Of a DNA stretch of 64,000 nucleotides, positions 25,747 to 33,907 are shown in pieces. Numbering within the stretch: position 1 is the first letter of the stretch; the number at the start of each line of letters is the position of its first letter. The position numbers and the translations under genes were made by a program. The DNA is from DATATB01 sp036268995. Lineage in GTDB: Bacteria; Planctomycetota; Planctomycetia; Pirellulales; PNKZ01. Location: positions 62,001-126,000 of the forward strand of contig DATATB010000072.1 in assembly GCA_036268995.1 (NCBI GenBank). The letters run 5' to 3'. The notes beneath the pieces were generated by a model that made no database searches, was not told the DNA's origin, and saw only the letters and a list, made by a program, of their open reading frames with translations.

Positions 25747-27260
25747 GCCGCGCCGGCCGGCACGCATTGCCGCACGAGTTTATGCGCGGTCATTTCGGTA
25801 ATGTGATCGAGCGTGTCCTGCCCGAATTTGCGGCCGACCATGTCGAGGTAGCTGGGAGCGCGGAAATATTTCTGGAACGCCTCGTCGCGGAAGGCGAGCA
25901 CCTCGGCGGCGCCGATGTACTTGGTCGGCAGCGGCGTGCTATCGACCGAGTGCTGCGAATAGCCCGACCACTTGGCCGGGAGGGCCCAATTCTGGGCCAG
26001 GGCCATGTTGTAGAGCGGCGAGCCGGGATACGCCATGGCCGAATAGAAATTGGCGAACTCGCAATTCAGATCCAGCGCCATGTCCAGCGTCTGCTGCATC
26101 GTTTCGTAATCGTCCTCGGGCAAGCCGAAGATGTAGTTGCCGATGACATGGATGCCGGCTTCCTGCGTTTTGCGGATCGTGTCGTAGACTTCGTCCTCGT
26201 CGAAGCGCTTGTCGATGTTTTCCTGCACGCGGCTATTGGCCGCTTCGATGCCGAAAGCCAGCCAGTTGAAGCCGGCCGCCTTGAGCTTTTCGAGCATGCC
26301 GTCCTTGACGGTGTCGACGCGAGCGTAGGCCCAGAAGTTGAAATCGTAGCCGCGATCGATGATCCAATCGCAGATGCCGAGAATATGCTTGCGGTTGAGC
26401 ACGAACATTTCGTCGGCGATCTTGATATTGCGCACGCCGCGGCTAGCCAGGTAGTCGAGCTCGGCGCCGACGCGCTCGGTGCTCCAATAGCGGTAGCTGT
26501 TGGTCGATTCCTTCAGGCCCAACTCCTTTTCACCGCTCTTGAACGGGGCCTGGATGCAGCAGAAGCTGCAATGGTAGGGGCAGCCCAGCGTGGTGTAGAT
26601 GGCCGCGTAAGGCTGCCGCTTCAGATCTTCGAAGCAGTGCCAGTTGTGGGCCCGATATTTTTCCATCGGCAGCAGGTCCCAGGCGATGCCGGGCATCTCG
26701 TTGTCGACGTCTTTGACCAACGGAGCGCTGGGATTCGAGACGACGCGGCCATTGTCGCGATACCACAGGCCGCGGACCTTCGACAGGTCGGGCCGCTTCG
26801 AGGCCTTGAGCGCGCTTGCCAACTCGACGATGGTGTGCAAGCCTTCGCCGGCGGCCACGTAATCGGTCGATTCGTCTTCGAGAGTTCGCTGGGGCAGCGC
26901 CGCGACGTGCCCGCCGACCATCAGCACCGGCTGGCTGGCATCGGCCTGCTTGATCGCGGTGCACGTGGCGCCGGAGGCCGGCATGATTTGCGTCGAGGCC
27001 GAAGGCTGATGGCCGTAGACCACGACCACGGCCAACACGGGAGCCAGGTGCTTGACTCGCTCAGCCACCTGGTCGGGAGTCAGCTCGTCGGCTTCCGCGT
27101 CGATGATCTCGGCCGAAAGCCCTTGCTTGCGGACGAACGTGGCCATCAGGCCGGCCCAGACGGGATTTTCAATGGCGGCCAGGCTGCTGCCCAATCCCTG
27201 GTAAACCTGCGTGCGGCTGCGGGGATTGATCAGCACCACGTCCAATTGCTTGCTGGGCAT
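25743..27260 (-). CDS. B12-binding radical SAM protein
   Basis: 505-residue protein with an N-terminal cobalamin-binding-like Rossmann domain (VVLINPRSRTQVYQGLGSS, VVVVYGHQPSAS, LMVGGHVAALP; about residues 8-135) and a radical SAM barrel with cluster motif C227-P-Y-H-C231-S-F-C234. The remainder includes NIKIADEMFVLNR, WLAFGIEAANSRVQENIDKR and YIFGLPEDDYETMQQTLDMAL, typical of the Elp3-like core. Such enzymes carry out methylations or rearrangements at unactivated carbons. ATG 27260 has a GGAGAACCGCAGG ribosome site. Lying between the DegT-fold enzyme and gmhB in a nucleotide-sugar operon, it probably modifies a sugar or a lipid carrier; the reaction is not predictable. Confidence 0.85.
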   Translation of the reverse strand: MPSKQLDVVLINPRSRTQVYQGLGSSLAAIENPVWAGLMATFVRKQGLSAEIIDAEADELTPDQVAERVKHLAPVLAVVVVYGHQPSASTQIMPASGATCTAIKQADASQPVLMVGGHVAALPQRTLEDESTDYVAAGEGLHTIVELASALKASKRPDLSKVRGLWYRDNGRVVSNPSAPLVKDVDNEMPGIAWDLLPMEKYRAHNWHCFEDLKRQPYAAIYTTLGCPYHCSFCCIQAPFKSGEKELGLKESTNSYRYWSTERVGAELDYLASRGVRNIKIADEMFVLNRKHILGICDWIIDRGYDFNFWAYARVDTVKDGMLEKLKAAGFNWLAFGIEAANSRVQENIDKRFDEDEVYDTIRKTQEAGIHVIGNYIFGLPEDDYETMQQTLDMALDLNCEFANFYSAMAYPGSPLYNMALAQNWALPAKWSGYSQHSVDSTPLPTKYIGAAEVLAFRDEAFQKYFRAPSYLDMVGRKFGQDTLDHITEMTAHKLVRQCVPAGAA

Positions 27261-27299
27261 CCTGCGGTTCTCCTTTGCCAGGGCGGGGCGGGCTTTTCC

Positions 27300-27386
27300 G
27301 TAGGTCCGGCGAGCCGAGCCGGACCGATGTTCTTGCTGGGGCAATCGCAGCCGCTAGCGTGGTGCCGCTCGGCTCGCGGCACCTAC
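27300..27386. repeat. REP-like inverted pair, family 3 (loop GAGCCGA)
   Basis: GTAG 27300-27303, stem GTCCGGC 27304-27310, loop GAGCCGA, stem GCCGGAC 27318-27324. Then, inverted, GTGCCGC 27362-27368, loop TCGGCTC, GCGGCAC 27376-27382, CTAC 27383-27386. The loops are the same sequence on opposite strands; the stems differ but remain perfectly paired. It lies inside the heptose/deoxysugar operon, between the DegT-fold and radical SAM genes. Confidence 0.85.
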
Positions 27387-27398
27387 ATGCGGGCCTGT

Positions 27399-28625
27399 TC
27401 AGGCGACTTTGCGGCTGGTTTTGCTGCCTAATGAATTGAGCATCGAGCAGAGATCGACAATTTTTTCGCGTTCGAGCGTCGGGTAATTTCCCAGGTAAAA
27501 CCCATAGAAATGCACGTGATCCGTCTGCGGATAATCGCGCCAGGCGTCGCCCAGCAGCTTGCGCAGATAGGGCTGGCGCAACTGGTTGCCGCCGCCGGAA
27601 GTGCCGCGACGGAACTCGACACCGTGCTCGCGCAGGGAATTCATCACGGTCTCGCACAGCGCCGGGTCCGGACGCTTGAGCACCAGGGTGAACGCGTAGT
27701 TGCAGCTTCCCTCGGTGACGAAGTCGGTGCGATACAGGCTGGGGTCCAGCAGCGACAAAAACAGTTTCAGGTTCGCGGTGCGGATGCGATTGTTGGCATC
27801 CAGCCGCTTAAGCTGCGAGCGGCCCATCACCGCGTTGATTTCGGTGCTGCGGACGTTGAAGGCCGGGAAGGCAAAGATAAAGTCGCGATTCAGATCGGGG
27901 TGCGCATCGTAATACTTCTGCTTGACGTCGGCCGACGAAGCCTCGCGCACCATGCCGTGCGAGCGGAGCATGCGCACGGTTTCGTAAATCTGCGGATCAT
28001 TCGTGCAGACCATGCCGCCTTCGATCGTGCTCAGGTGATGGGCATAGTAGAACGAAAAGTTCGACATCAGGCCCAGCGAACCCAGCCGGCGGCCATTCAG
28101 GGTCGCGCCGTGCGACTCGCACACGTCTTCGATCAGCGGAATTTTACGCGCGCTCAACTCATCTAATAGCCGCTGGCTGAGGGCGTTGTAACCCAGGATG
28201 TGCGTGAGAAACACGGCCTTGGTGCGCGGCGTGATCTTGCGCAGGATTTCGTCTTCGTCCATGCCGAGCGTGCGCGGGTTGATGTCGGCAAACACGGGCG
28301 TCATGCCGCACTGGATGACGCTGGCCACGTCCGACACCCAGGTGAGCGGCGGCACGATGACTTCGCCTTGCCCGTGCAGTTCGCGCAGGGCCGTGATCGT
28401 CAGCAGGTTGGCCGAAGCGCCGGAATTGACGAACACGCTGTGCTTGACGCCGACCCAGTCCGACCATTCCTGCTCAAAAGCGCGCACCTGCTTGCTCTGA
28501 GTCAGAATCGGATCGTCCTGCTGGAGAAACTCGATCACAGCGTCGAGATCTTCACGCGTGATGTTGTTTTTCATCAGCGGCCAGTTGAGCGACTTGCTGG
28601 CCGGCGGGGAAAGCGTTTGCGGCAT
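27399..28625 (-). CDS. DegT/DnrJ-fold enzyme with His at the PLP-lysine position (ColD/E1-type 3-dehydratase-like)
   Basis: 408-residue PLP enzyme of the DegT/DnrJ/EryC1/StrS family. Blocks include VFVNSGASANLLTI, VIVPPLTWVSDVASV, LIEDVCESHGATLNGRRLGS and FSFYYAHHLSTIEGGMV. In sugar aminotransferases of this family that last block carries the PLP-linking lysine; here the position is H196. Histidine there is known in the 3-dehydratases ColD (GDP-4-keto-6-deoxymannose) and E1 (CDP-sugar), so 3-deoxygenation of a 4-keto sugar is more likely than transamination. The GDP-linked heptose genes around it favour a ColD-like role. ATG 28625 has a GAGG site. It is 56 bp from E1 beta upstream. Confidence 0.82.
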   Translation of the reverse strand: MPQTLSPPASKSLNWPLMKNNITREDLDAVIEFLQQDDPILTQSKQVRAFEQEWSDWVGVKHSVFVNSGASANLLTITALRELHGQGEVIVPPLTWVSDVASVIQCGMTPVFADINPRTLGMDEDEILRKITPRTKAVFLTHILGYNALSQRLLDELSARKIPLIEDVCESHGATLNGRRLGSLGLMSNFSFYYAHHLSTIEGGMVCTNDPQIYETVRMLRSHGMVREASSADVKQKYYDAHPDLNRDFIFAFPAFNVRSTEINAVMGRSQLKRLDANNRIRTANLKLFLSLLDPSLYRTDFVTEGSCNYAFTLVLKRPDPALCETVMNSLREHGVEFRRGTSGGGNQLRQPYLRKLLGDAWRDYPQTDHVHFYGFYLGNYPTLEREKIVDLCSMLNSLGSKTSRKVA

Positions 28626-28681
28626 GATATCCTCGGAAAACACGATAAAGTCGATGGCACGGAATCGGGACCAGAACCCGC

Positions 28682-29791
28682 CTAGAACGGGCCCTTGAAC
28701 TCGATGGCTTTCAGATCGTCGCGCTCGTCCGGCACCCAGCCCATCTTGCGGCCTTGCACCAGGTCGTAGCAGGAGGCGGCGATGCGGCGGGCGTCGGGAT
28801 AAAAAGCCGATTCGAGCCCGGGCGTCGTGGGACACGTGACCGGGGCGAAGCCCAGCCGCTGAATGCGCACATTCGGCGTGCCTTGCAGACGCTCGATCAC
28901 TTGGGCCACGATCTCGGCGCTGGCGCCGCACGTGGTCCAGCCGTTATCGACCACGCACAGATGGCCCGTTTTGCGGGCCGACTCGACGATCGTGTCGATG
29001 TCCAGCGGCGCGAGCCAGATCGGATCGATGACCTCGGCTGTTACGCCGCGCTCTTTCAGATAATGGTGGGCCCGCAGACATTCGAGCTGCATATACGAAA
29101 TGCCGACCAGCGTCACATCCTTGCCGGGCGCCGTGATGCGGGCCTTGCCGGGAGCGACCGTGTAGGGCGCAGTCGGCACCGGGCCTTTCTGGAAATGCAG
29201 AATGCGGTGCTCGACGTACATCACCGGGTTGTCGTCGCGGATGGCCTCGATCAGGCAGCCCTTGGCGTCGTAGGGCGTGGTGGGGGCCACGACCTTGAGC
29301 CCGGGAATGTGCATGAAGAACGAGTGCAGACCCTGCGAGTGCTGGGCGCCTTGGCCCCAGCTCTTGCCGATCATCGAGCGCACCACGAGCGGCACTTTGA
29401 CGCGGCCGCCGTACATGTAGCTGCTCTTGGCGGCCACGTTGACCAGTTGGTTCATGGACAGCATCAGGAAGTCCATGCGGATATGCACGTGGATCGGCCG
29501 CAGGCCGGCCATAGCCGCGCCGATGGCCACGCCCGTCATGCTGTCTTCCGACAGCGGCGTGCCGAAGACGCGCTCGGGGCCGTATTTTTCGAGCAGACCC
29601 TTGGTCGTGCCCTGGATGCATTTCGGATCGTCGACATCGAGGCCGAAGATGACCACCGCGGGGTCGCGCTGCATCTCCTGGTCCGTGGCCTCGCGCACCG
29701 CGTCGACATAAGACAACGTGCGCGTCGCGGCGCCGGCGGTAGCAGCGTGCGTGGCCGAGGACTGCCGGTCGAGGCAAATGGTTTCTTGCAT
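28682..29791 (-). CDS. Thiamine-diphosphate enzyme E1 beta subunit (pyruvate dehydrogenase E1-type)
   Basis: 369-residue protein of the 2-oxoacid dehydrogenase E1 beta / transketolase central-domain family. It shows SYVDAVREATDQEMQRDPAVVIFGLDV, RVFGTPLSEDSMTGVAIGAAMAGLRPI, SWGQGAQHSQGLHSFFMHIPGLKVVAPTTPYDAKG and a C-terminal transketolase domain (TLVGISYMQLECLRAHHYLKERG). The E1 alpha partner lies 1 bp upstream. No E2 (lipoyl acyltransferase) or E3 gene is present in the operon, which is otherwise devoted to nucleotide sugars. I infer an activated-acetaldehyde donor used for carbon-carbon bond formation on a sugar, as proposed for AviB1/AviB2 in avilamycin synthesis, rather than pyruvate oxidation. 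Confidence 0.88.
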   Translation of the reverse strand: MQETICLDRQSSATHAATAGAATRTLSYVDAVREATDQEMQRDPAVVIFGLDVDDPKCIQGTTKGLLEKYGPERVFGTPLSEDSMTGVAIGAAMAGLRPIHVHIRMDFLMLSMNQLVNVAAKSSYMYGGRVKVPLVVRSMIGKSWGQGAQHSQGLHSFFMHIPGLKVVAPTTPYDAKGCLIEAIRDDNPVMYVEHRILHFQKGPVPTAPYTVAPGKARITAPGKDVTLVGISYMQLECLRAHHYLKERGVTAEVIDPIWLAPLDIDTIVESARKTGHLCVVDNGWTTCGASAEIVAQVIERLQGTPNVRIQRLGFAPVTCPTTPGLESAFYPDARRIAASCYDLVQGRKMGWVPDERDDLKAIEFKGPF

Positions 29792-29792
29792 C

Positions 29793-30767
29793 TCACGCTA
29801 CCTTTTTCAACAGAGGGGCCGGGACCTGATGATGGAACACGTCGGTGTACAATTCCGACTCGGGCGGGAACGGGCTGGCGTCGGCAAAGGCAAACGCCTC
29901 CTGGACTTCGGCTTCGACGGCCGCTTCGATCTGCGCTCGCTTGGCCGGCGGCAGCAATTTTGCGATGCGCACTACCTGGTCGTTGTCGACCCACGGCTGG
30001 AGATCTTGCTTGGAGCGATAGCCGAGATGAAAGTCTTCGTTGGGGCCGACGTGCTCGCGCCAGCGCGAGGTGCGGCACTCGAAGAAAAACGGCCCAGTGG
30101 CCTTGCCGCCGCGTAAGGCCTTGACGGCCGTCGTCACGTGCTCGTGCAGCGCCAGGCAGTCGTTGTCTTCGATCAGCTCAGCGGACATGCCAAAACTCTT
30201 GGCCCGCTCGTGAATCTTGGCCACGCCTTGGCGCAGGGTCTGGTGTGTGTGAATGGCGTAGCCGTTGTTCTCGCACACGAACAGCACCGGCAGTTTTTTG
30301 AGCACGGCGAAGTTGAGGCTTTCGTAAAACACGCCCTCTTCGCTGGCCCCGTCGCCAAAGAAGCTGGCCACCACGCCCTGGCTGCCGCGCAGCTTCATGG
30401 CGTAGGCGCAGCCGACGGCGTTGGCGATCGTCGTGCCAACGACGGCCGAAGTGCCCATCACGCCGGCGTCGGTGTCGATCAGGTGCATCGAGCCGCCCTT
30501 GCCTTTCGTGCAGCCGGTGGCCTTGCCGTACATTTCGGCGACCATCGCCTTGAGATTGCCGCCCTTGGCCAGGTACATGGCATGGCCGCGATACGTGCCA
30601 AAGACCACGTCTTCGGGCCGCAGCGCCTGGCACACGGCCACGGACACGGCCTCCTGGCCGATGGACAAGTGCACAGGACTCTTGATCTTGTCGGTCGGGT
30701 AGTTGCGGGCCAGCTCTTCTTCTACCCGGCGGATACGATAGAGCGAATGATAAAACTGCTCATGCAT
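29793..30767 (-). CDS. Thiamine-diphosphate enzyme E1 alpha subunit (pyruvate dehydrogenase E1-type)
   Basis: 324-residue E1 alpha-type protein starting at ATG 30767; an upstream in-frame ATG at 30791 has no ribosome site. The thiamine diphosphate motif runs from G138-D-G140 to N167-N168 (GDGASEEGVFYESLNFA ... ENNGYAI). Other family blocks are HLSIGQEAVSVAVCQAL, GTYRGHAMYLAKGG and KGKGGSMHL. Its start overlaps the end of the Fcl-like gene by 8 bp and E1 beta begins 1 bp after its stop, so the subunits are made together. The usual phosphorylatable serine loop of mitochondrial E1 is not obvious. Role as for the beta subunit. Confidence 0.88.
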   Translation of the reverse strand: MHEQFYHSLYRIRRVEEELARNYPTDKIKSPVHLSIGQEAVSVAVCQALRPEDVVFGTYRGHAMYLAKGGNLKAMVAEMYGKATGCTKGKGGSMHLIDTDAGVMGTSAVVGTTIANAVGCAYAMKLRGSQGVVASFFGDGASEEGVFYESLNFAVLKKLPVLFVCENNGYAIHTHQTLRQGVAKIHERAKSFGMSAELIEDNDCLALHEHVTTAVKALRGGKATGPFFFECRTSRWREHVGPNEDFHLGYRSKQDLQPWVDNDQVVRIAKLLPPAKRAQIEAAVEAEVQEAFAFADASPFPPESELYTDVFHHQVPAPLLKKVA

Positions 30768-31734
30768 AGCTGGCACTCTCGAGGTTTTCATGGGTCAGGA
30801 ACCACCTGTACGTTTTTTCGAGCGCTTCGCGGAAAGGCGTCGTCGGCTGCCAGCCGAGCGCGGCCAGCGTCGAAGATTCCAGCGCCTTGAGCGGCATGCC
30901 GTCCGGCTTGGTTGCGTCGAAGCGCAGCTCGCCTTCGTAGCCGACCACTTCTTGCACCGCGACGGCTAGCTCGCGGATCGAAACATCGCAGCCGCCGCCC
31001 AAATTGATCGGCGCCGCTTCGTCGTAATGCTGCATGACGAACAGGCAGGCATCCGCCAGGTCGTCGGCAAAGACAAATTCGCGCCGGGCCTGTCCGGTGC
31101 CCCACAACTCGACGCGCGGCGCTTGCTCGACTTTGGCGTCGTGCATTTTTCGCAGCATCGAAGGAATGACGTGCGCATCGCGGGCGTCGAAATGGTCGGC
31201 CAGCCCAAAGGCATTGGCCGGAATGGCGGCGATCATCCGCGCGCCGTACTGCCGGCGATAAGCCTCACAGAGTTTCATGCCGGCCAACTTGGCCGTGGCA
31301 TACGCTTCGTTCGTGGGCTCGAAGGGTCCGGTGACCAGCGATTCGATCCGCATCGGCTGCGGAGCCAACTTGGGATACGTGCAACTGCTGGCAACGTACA
31401 GCAGCTTGGTCGTGCCGTGCCGGTAAGCGCTATCGATCACGTGGCAGGCGACCAGCAGGTTGTCCAGCATCAGCTCGGCCGGGAATTTCTGATTGCCGGC
31501 AATGCCCGCCGATTTGCCGGCGGCCAGGAATACGTACTCGGGCCGATGCTCCTCGAAAAACCGATCGACGGCCCGGGCGTCGCGCAGATCGGGCTGCGCA
31601 TTGTCCAGGCCGATCAGCCGGTCGTAGCCGTGATCGCCCAAGCGCCGGGCGATGGCTTCGCCGATCAGCGTGTCGGCACCGGCGACAAACACGGTCGAGG
31701 TGGCATCGATCTTGGTTGTTGGATCAGGCTGCAC
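30760..31734 (-). CDS. NAD(P)-dependent sugar epimerase/reductase (GDP-fucose synthase / ColC-like SDR)
   Basis: 324-residue extended SDR resembling GDP-L-fucose synthase (Fcl). Family marks are SAGIAGNQKFPAELMLDNL, SSCTYPKLAPQPMRIES (residues 116-132), and catalytic Y145-x-x-x-K149 in TNEAYATAKLAGMKL, followed by PANAFGLADHFD. The N-terminal dinucleotide loop reads GADTLIG, lacking the middle glycine of the usual GxxGxxG. Fcl and its relative ColC epimerise and reduce GDP-4-keto sugars; ColC acts after ColD, and a ColD-like gene is in this operon. It overlaps the heptose kinase gene by 11 bp and E1 alpha by 8 bp. Confidence 0.85.
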   Translation of the reverse strand: MQPDPTTKIDATSTVFVAGADTLIGEAIARRLGDHGYDRLIGLDNAQPDLRDARAVDRFFEEHRPEYVFLAAGKSAGIAGNQKFPAELMLDNLLVACHVIDSAYRHGTTKLLYVASSCTYPKLAPQPMRIESLVTGPFEPTNEAYATAKLAGMKLCEAYRRQYGARMIAAIPANAFGLADHFDARDAHVIPSMLRKMHDAKVEQAPRVELWGTGQARREFVFADDLADACLFVMQHYDEAAPINLGGGCDVSIRELAVAVQEVVGYEGELRFDATKPDGMPLKALESSTLAALGWQPTTPFREALEKTYRWFLTHENLESASYA

Positions 31735-32791
31735 GGAGCTTCTCGAGTTCGCAGAATTCGTTGATGTGCTGCCGCGACCGGGTCTGTTCCTCGGCGGAAT
31801 AGTCGGTCTCGGGTTCGAAAAAGATGATCTGGCTGCCGGAGAATTCGAACTTGAAGGGCACGTGAATCAGGTTGGTCAGGGCCGAGGCGACGGCCCCGCG
31901 CAAGTCGGGCGGAACGAACAGCAGCATGAACCCGCCGCCGCCGGCGCCCGTGAGCTTGCCGCCCAACGCGCCGGCCTTCATGGCCGCGTCCATCAAGCCG
32001 TCGACCTGCGGATTCGAGACCTTGCCGCTCAAGCTGCGCTTGGCCTGCCAGGCTTCGTGCAGCAGATGGCCGAATTCCATCAGGTCGTTGTCGCTGTTGA
32101 GGATGTTGATGCCTTCTTCCACCAAATCCTTCATCAGCCGCAACTGCCGCCGGCGGAGGTCGATATTGGTGATGTACGTTTCGGCAATGTCCGAGGCCGT
32201 GCGCTTGATGCCGGTGTAGAACAGCATCAGGTGATCGTTAAGATGCGAAATGCGCTCGTGCGAGACAGTGAGCGGCCGGGCGACGATCTCACCGTGCGGC
32301 GTGAAGCGTACGTGCCGCACGCCGCCGTAGGCGGCCATCACCTGGTCTTGCGAGCCGACCGATTCTTTCAGCCGGTCTTGCTCGATAGTGATGCTCTCGT
32401 TGGCCAGTTGGCGCTTGCTCGGCATCTGCCCTTTGAGCGCGTACATGGCATTGAGCAAGCCCACGGTAAAGGCCGAGCTCGAGCCCATGCCGCTGCGGGC
32501 GGGCAGATCGCCGTCGTGATGAATTTCAAGGCCGCGATCGATCGACAGGAACTTGAGGACTTCGCGCACCGAGGGATGCGAAATGTCGTCGACGGCTTTG
32601 CAGTTCTCGATTTTCGAATACACCAGCCGCGTGCGGTGTTCGAAAAAAGGGGGCAGGTAGCGGCAGCTGAGGTAGCAGTATTTGTCGATGGTCGCGGCCA
32701 GCACGGCGCCGCCATGCACGCGGTACCAGGCCGGATAGTCGGTTCCGCCACCGAAGAACGAGACGCGAAACGGCGTTCGGCAGATAATCAT
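31724..32791 (-). CDS. hddA: GHMP kinase, D-glycero-alpha-D-manno-heptose 7-phosphate kinase-like
   Basis: 355-residue GHMP-superfamily kinase of the HddA type. The N-terminus MIICRTPFRVSFFGGGTDYPAWY is diagnostic for the heptose-kinase branch; the ATP loop is DLPARSGMGSSSAF (about residues 95-108) and the third motif is GALGGKLTGAGGGGFMLLF. HddA phosphorylates heptose 7-phosphate at C1 in the GDP-heptose route used for S-layers, O-antigens and capsules. ATG 32791 is the first gene of the leftward operon, and the divergent hddC gene lies 363 bp away. The stop overlaps the next gene by 11 bp. Confidence 0.85.
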   Translation of the reverse strand: MIICRTPFRVSFFGGGTDYPAWYRVHGGAVLAATIDKYCYLSCRYLPPFFEHRTRLVYSKIENCKAVDDISHPSVREVLKFLSIDRGLEIHHDGDLPARSGMGSSSAFTVGLLNAMYALKGQMPSKRQLANESITIEQDRLKESVGSQDQVMAAYGGVRHVRFTPHGEIVARPLTVSHERISHLNDHLMLFYTGIKRTASDIAETYITNIDLRRRQLRLMKDLVEEGINILNSDNDLMEFGHLLHEAWQAKRSLSGKVSNPQVDGLMDAAMKAGALGGKLTGAGGGGFMLLFVPPDLRGAVASALTNLIHVPFKFEFSGSQIIFFEPETDYSAEEQTRSRQHINEFCELEKLRAA

Positions 32792-33154
32792 AAATGGATT
32801 TCTTGTCAGCTTCCGTGCACGAATCCGTAACGCGAGCGAAGTGCCGCAAGACCTTCCTGGTCTTGTTGCGACGAGCTTGGCAGCTCGCCCGCGGCGTAGC
32901 GTTATACCCAAAGAAAATGTTGTGGCTCAACGCCAACTTCGCTGGCATTTTTCATAAAATTGCTCCCCCCAAGCTGACTGGGCGGTTTGGGCGGAGGCCC
33001 GTGCGGTGTTTTACATCCATCCAATACGGAATCTAATCCGGAATTTGCCCGTGCAAGCGAGCTTGACAGATCGGCCCCGGGCACGCGATTCTGCTGGCCG
33101 GCCGATCGGAAGTGCCGAAGATTTTTTTTGCAAATTGCCAGGAAGGGATGCCGG
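32792..33154. promoter_or_regulatory. Divergent promoter region between the heptose operon and hddC
   Basis: This 363-bp gap must drive both directions. It contains two adjacent hairpins (CAAGACC / GGTCTTG near 32850-32868 and CGAGCT / AGCTCG near 32873-32888), and a TTGACA hexamer at 33063-33068 immediately followed by an inverted repeat (GATCGGCC at 33069-33076, GGCCGATC at 33100-33107). No clear -10 match follows, so the promoter call is tentative. Confidence 0.4.
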
Positions 33155-33889
33155 ATGACTGTGCCAGCCAGGGGCGGACTCGAGGATGTGACCGTGGCGA
33201 TTTTGGCCGGCGGCAAAGGCACCCGGCTGCAAAGCGTGGTCAGCGACCGCCCCAAGCCGCTGGCAGAAGTGGCGGATCGGCCGTTTCTGGCGTATCAGCT
33301 CGAACAACTGGCCGCCGCCGGCGCGCGCCGCGTGCTGCTCTGCACCGGCTACCTGGGCGAGCAGGTAAAAGCCACGTTCGGCTCCAGCTATGCCGGCATG
33401 AGCCTGGACTACTCGCTCGAGCCTGCCGCGCTGGGCACGGCGGGCGCCGTGCGCTATGCACTTTCACGGCTGACATCGGATCCGGTGATGGTCATGAACG
33501 GCGACTCGTATTGCGACGCCGACCTGGCCGCCTTCTGGCAATTTCACTGTGCCCAGCAAGCCGATGCTAGCGTTCTGCTGGCCCAGGTGGACCAAGCCGA
33601 CCGCTACGGCCAGGTGCTGCTGGACGGCCGGCAGCGCGTGGCGGCGTTTCGCGAGAAGGCCGCGTCGCAAGGCGCCGGCTGGATCAATGCCGGCATTTAT
33701 CTCGTCGCGCATCGCCTGCTGGAGGCGATTCCCGACGGGCGTGCCGTGTCGCTGGAGCGCGAAATCTTTCCGACGTGGGTCGGCGGTCGGTTTTACGGGC
33801 ATCGCTGCCACGCCCGGTTTATCGACATCGGCACGCCAGAGTCGTACGCGCTGGCCGCCTCGTTTCTGGCGGCCAGGCGCACGGCCTAG
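33155..33889 (+). CDS. hddC: Sugar-1-phosphate guanylyltransferase, HddC-like
   Basis: 244-residue nucleotidyltransferase. The signature VAILAGGKGTRLQSVVSDRPKPLAEVADRPFL (about residues 14-45) is that of the GlmU/RmlA/HddC superfamily; VMVMNGDSYCDADL gives the metal-binding Asp, and EKAASQGAGWINAGIYL the sugar site. Length and the C-terminal FIDIGTPESYALA block match HddC, which makes GDP-D-glycero-alpha-D-manno-heptose. ATG 33155 has an AGGAAGGG site about 8 bases upstream; an ATG at 33148 is out of frame. It diverges from the hddA-led operon, supporting GDP rather than ADP activation. A mannose-1-phosphate specificity cannot be excluded. Confidence 0.82.
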   Translation: MTVPARGGLEDVTVAILAGGKGTRLQSVVSDRPKPLAEVADRPFLAYQLEQLAAAGARRVLLCTGYLGEQVKATFGSSYAGMSLDYSLEPAALGTAGAVRYALSRLTSDPVMVMNGDSYCDADLAAFWQFHCAQQADASVLLAQVDQADRYGQVLLDGRQRVAAFREKAASQGAGWINAGIYLVAHRLLEAIPDGRAVSLEREIFPTWVGGRFYGHRCHARFIDIGTPESYALAASFLAARRTA

Positions 33890-33907
33890 TGGGTTGCCGG
33901 ATGCGAC

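Noticed and set aside
25767..27431. 554-residue plus-strand frame opposite the radical SAM gene
   Set aside because: Purely antisense; the minus-strand protein has an intact CX3CX2C motif and a good ribosome site.
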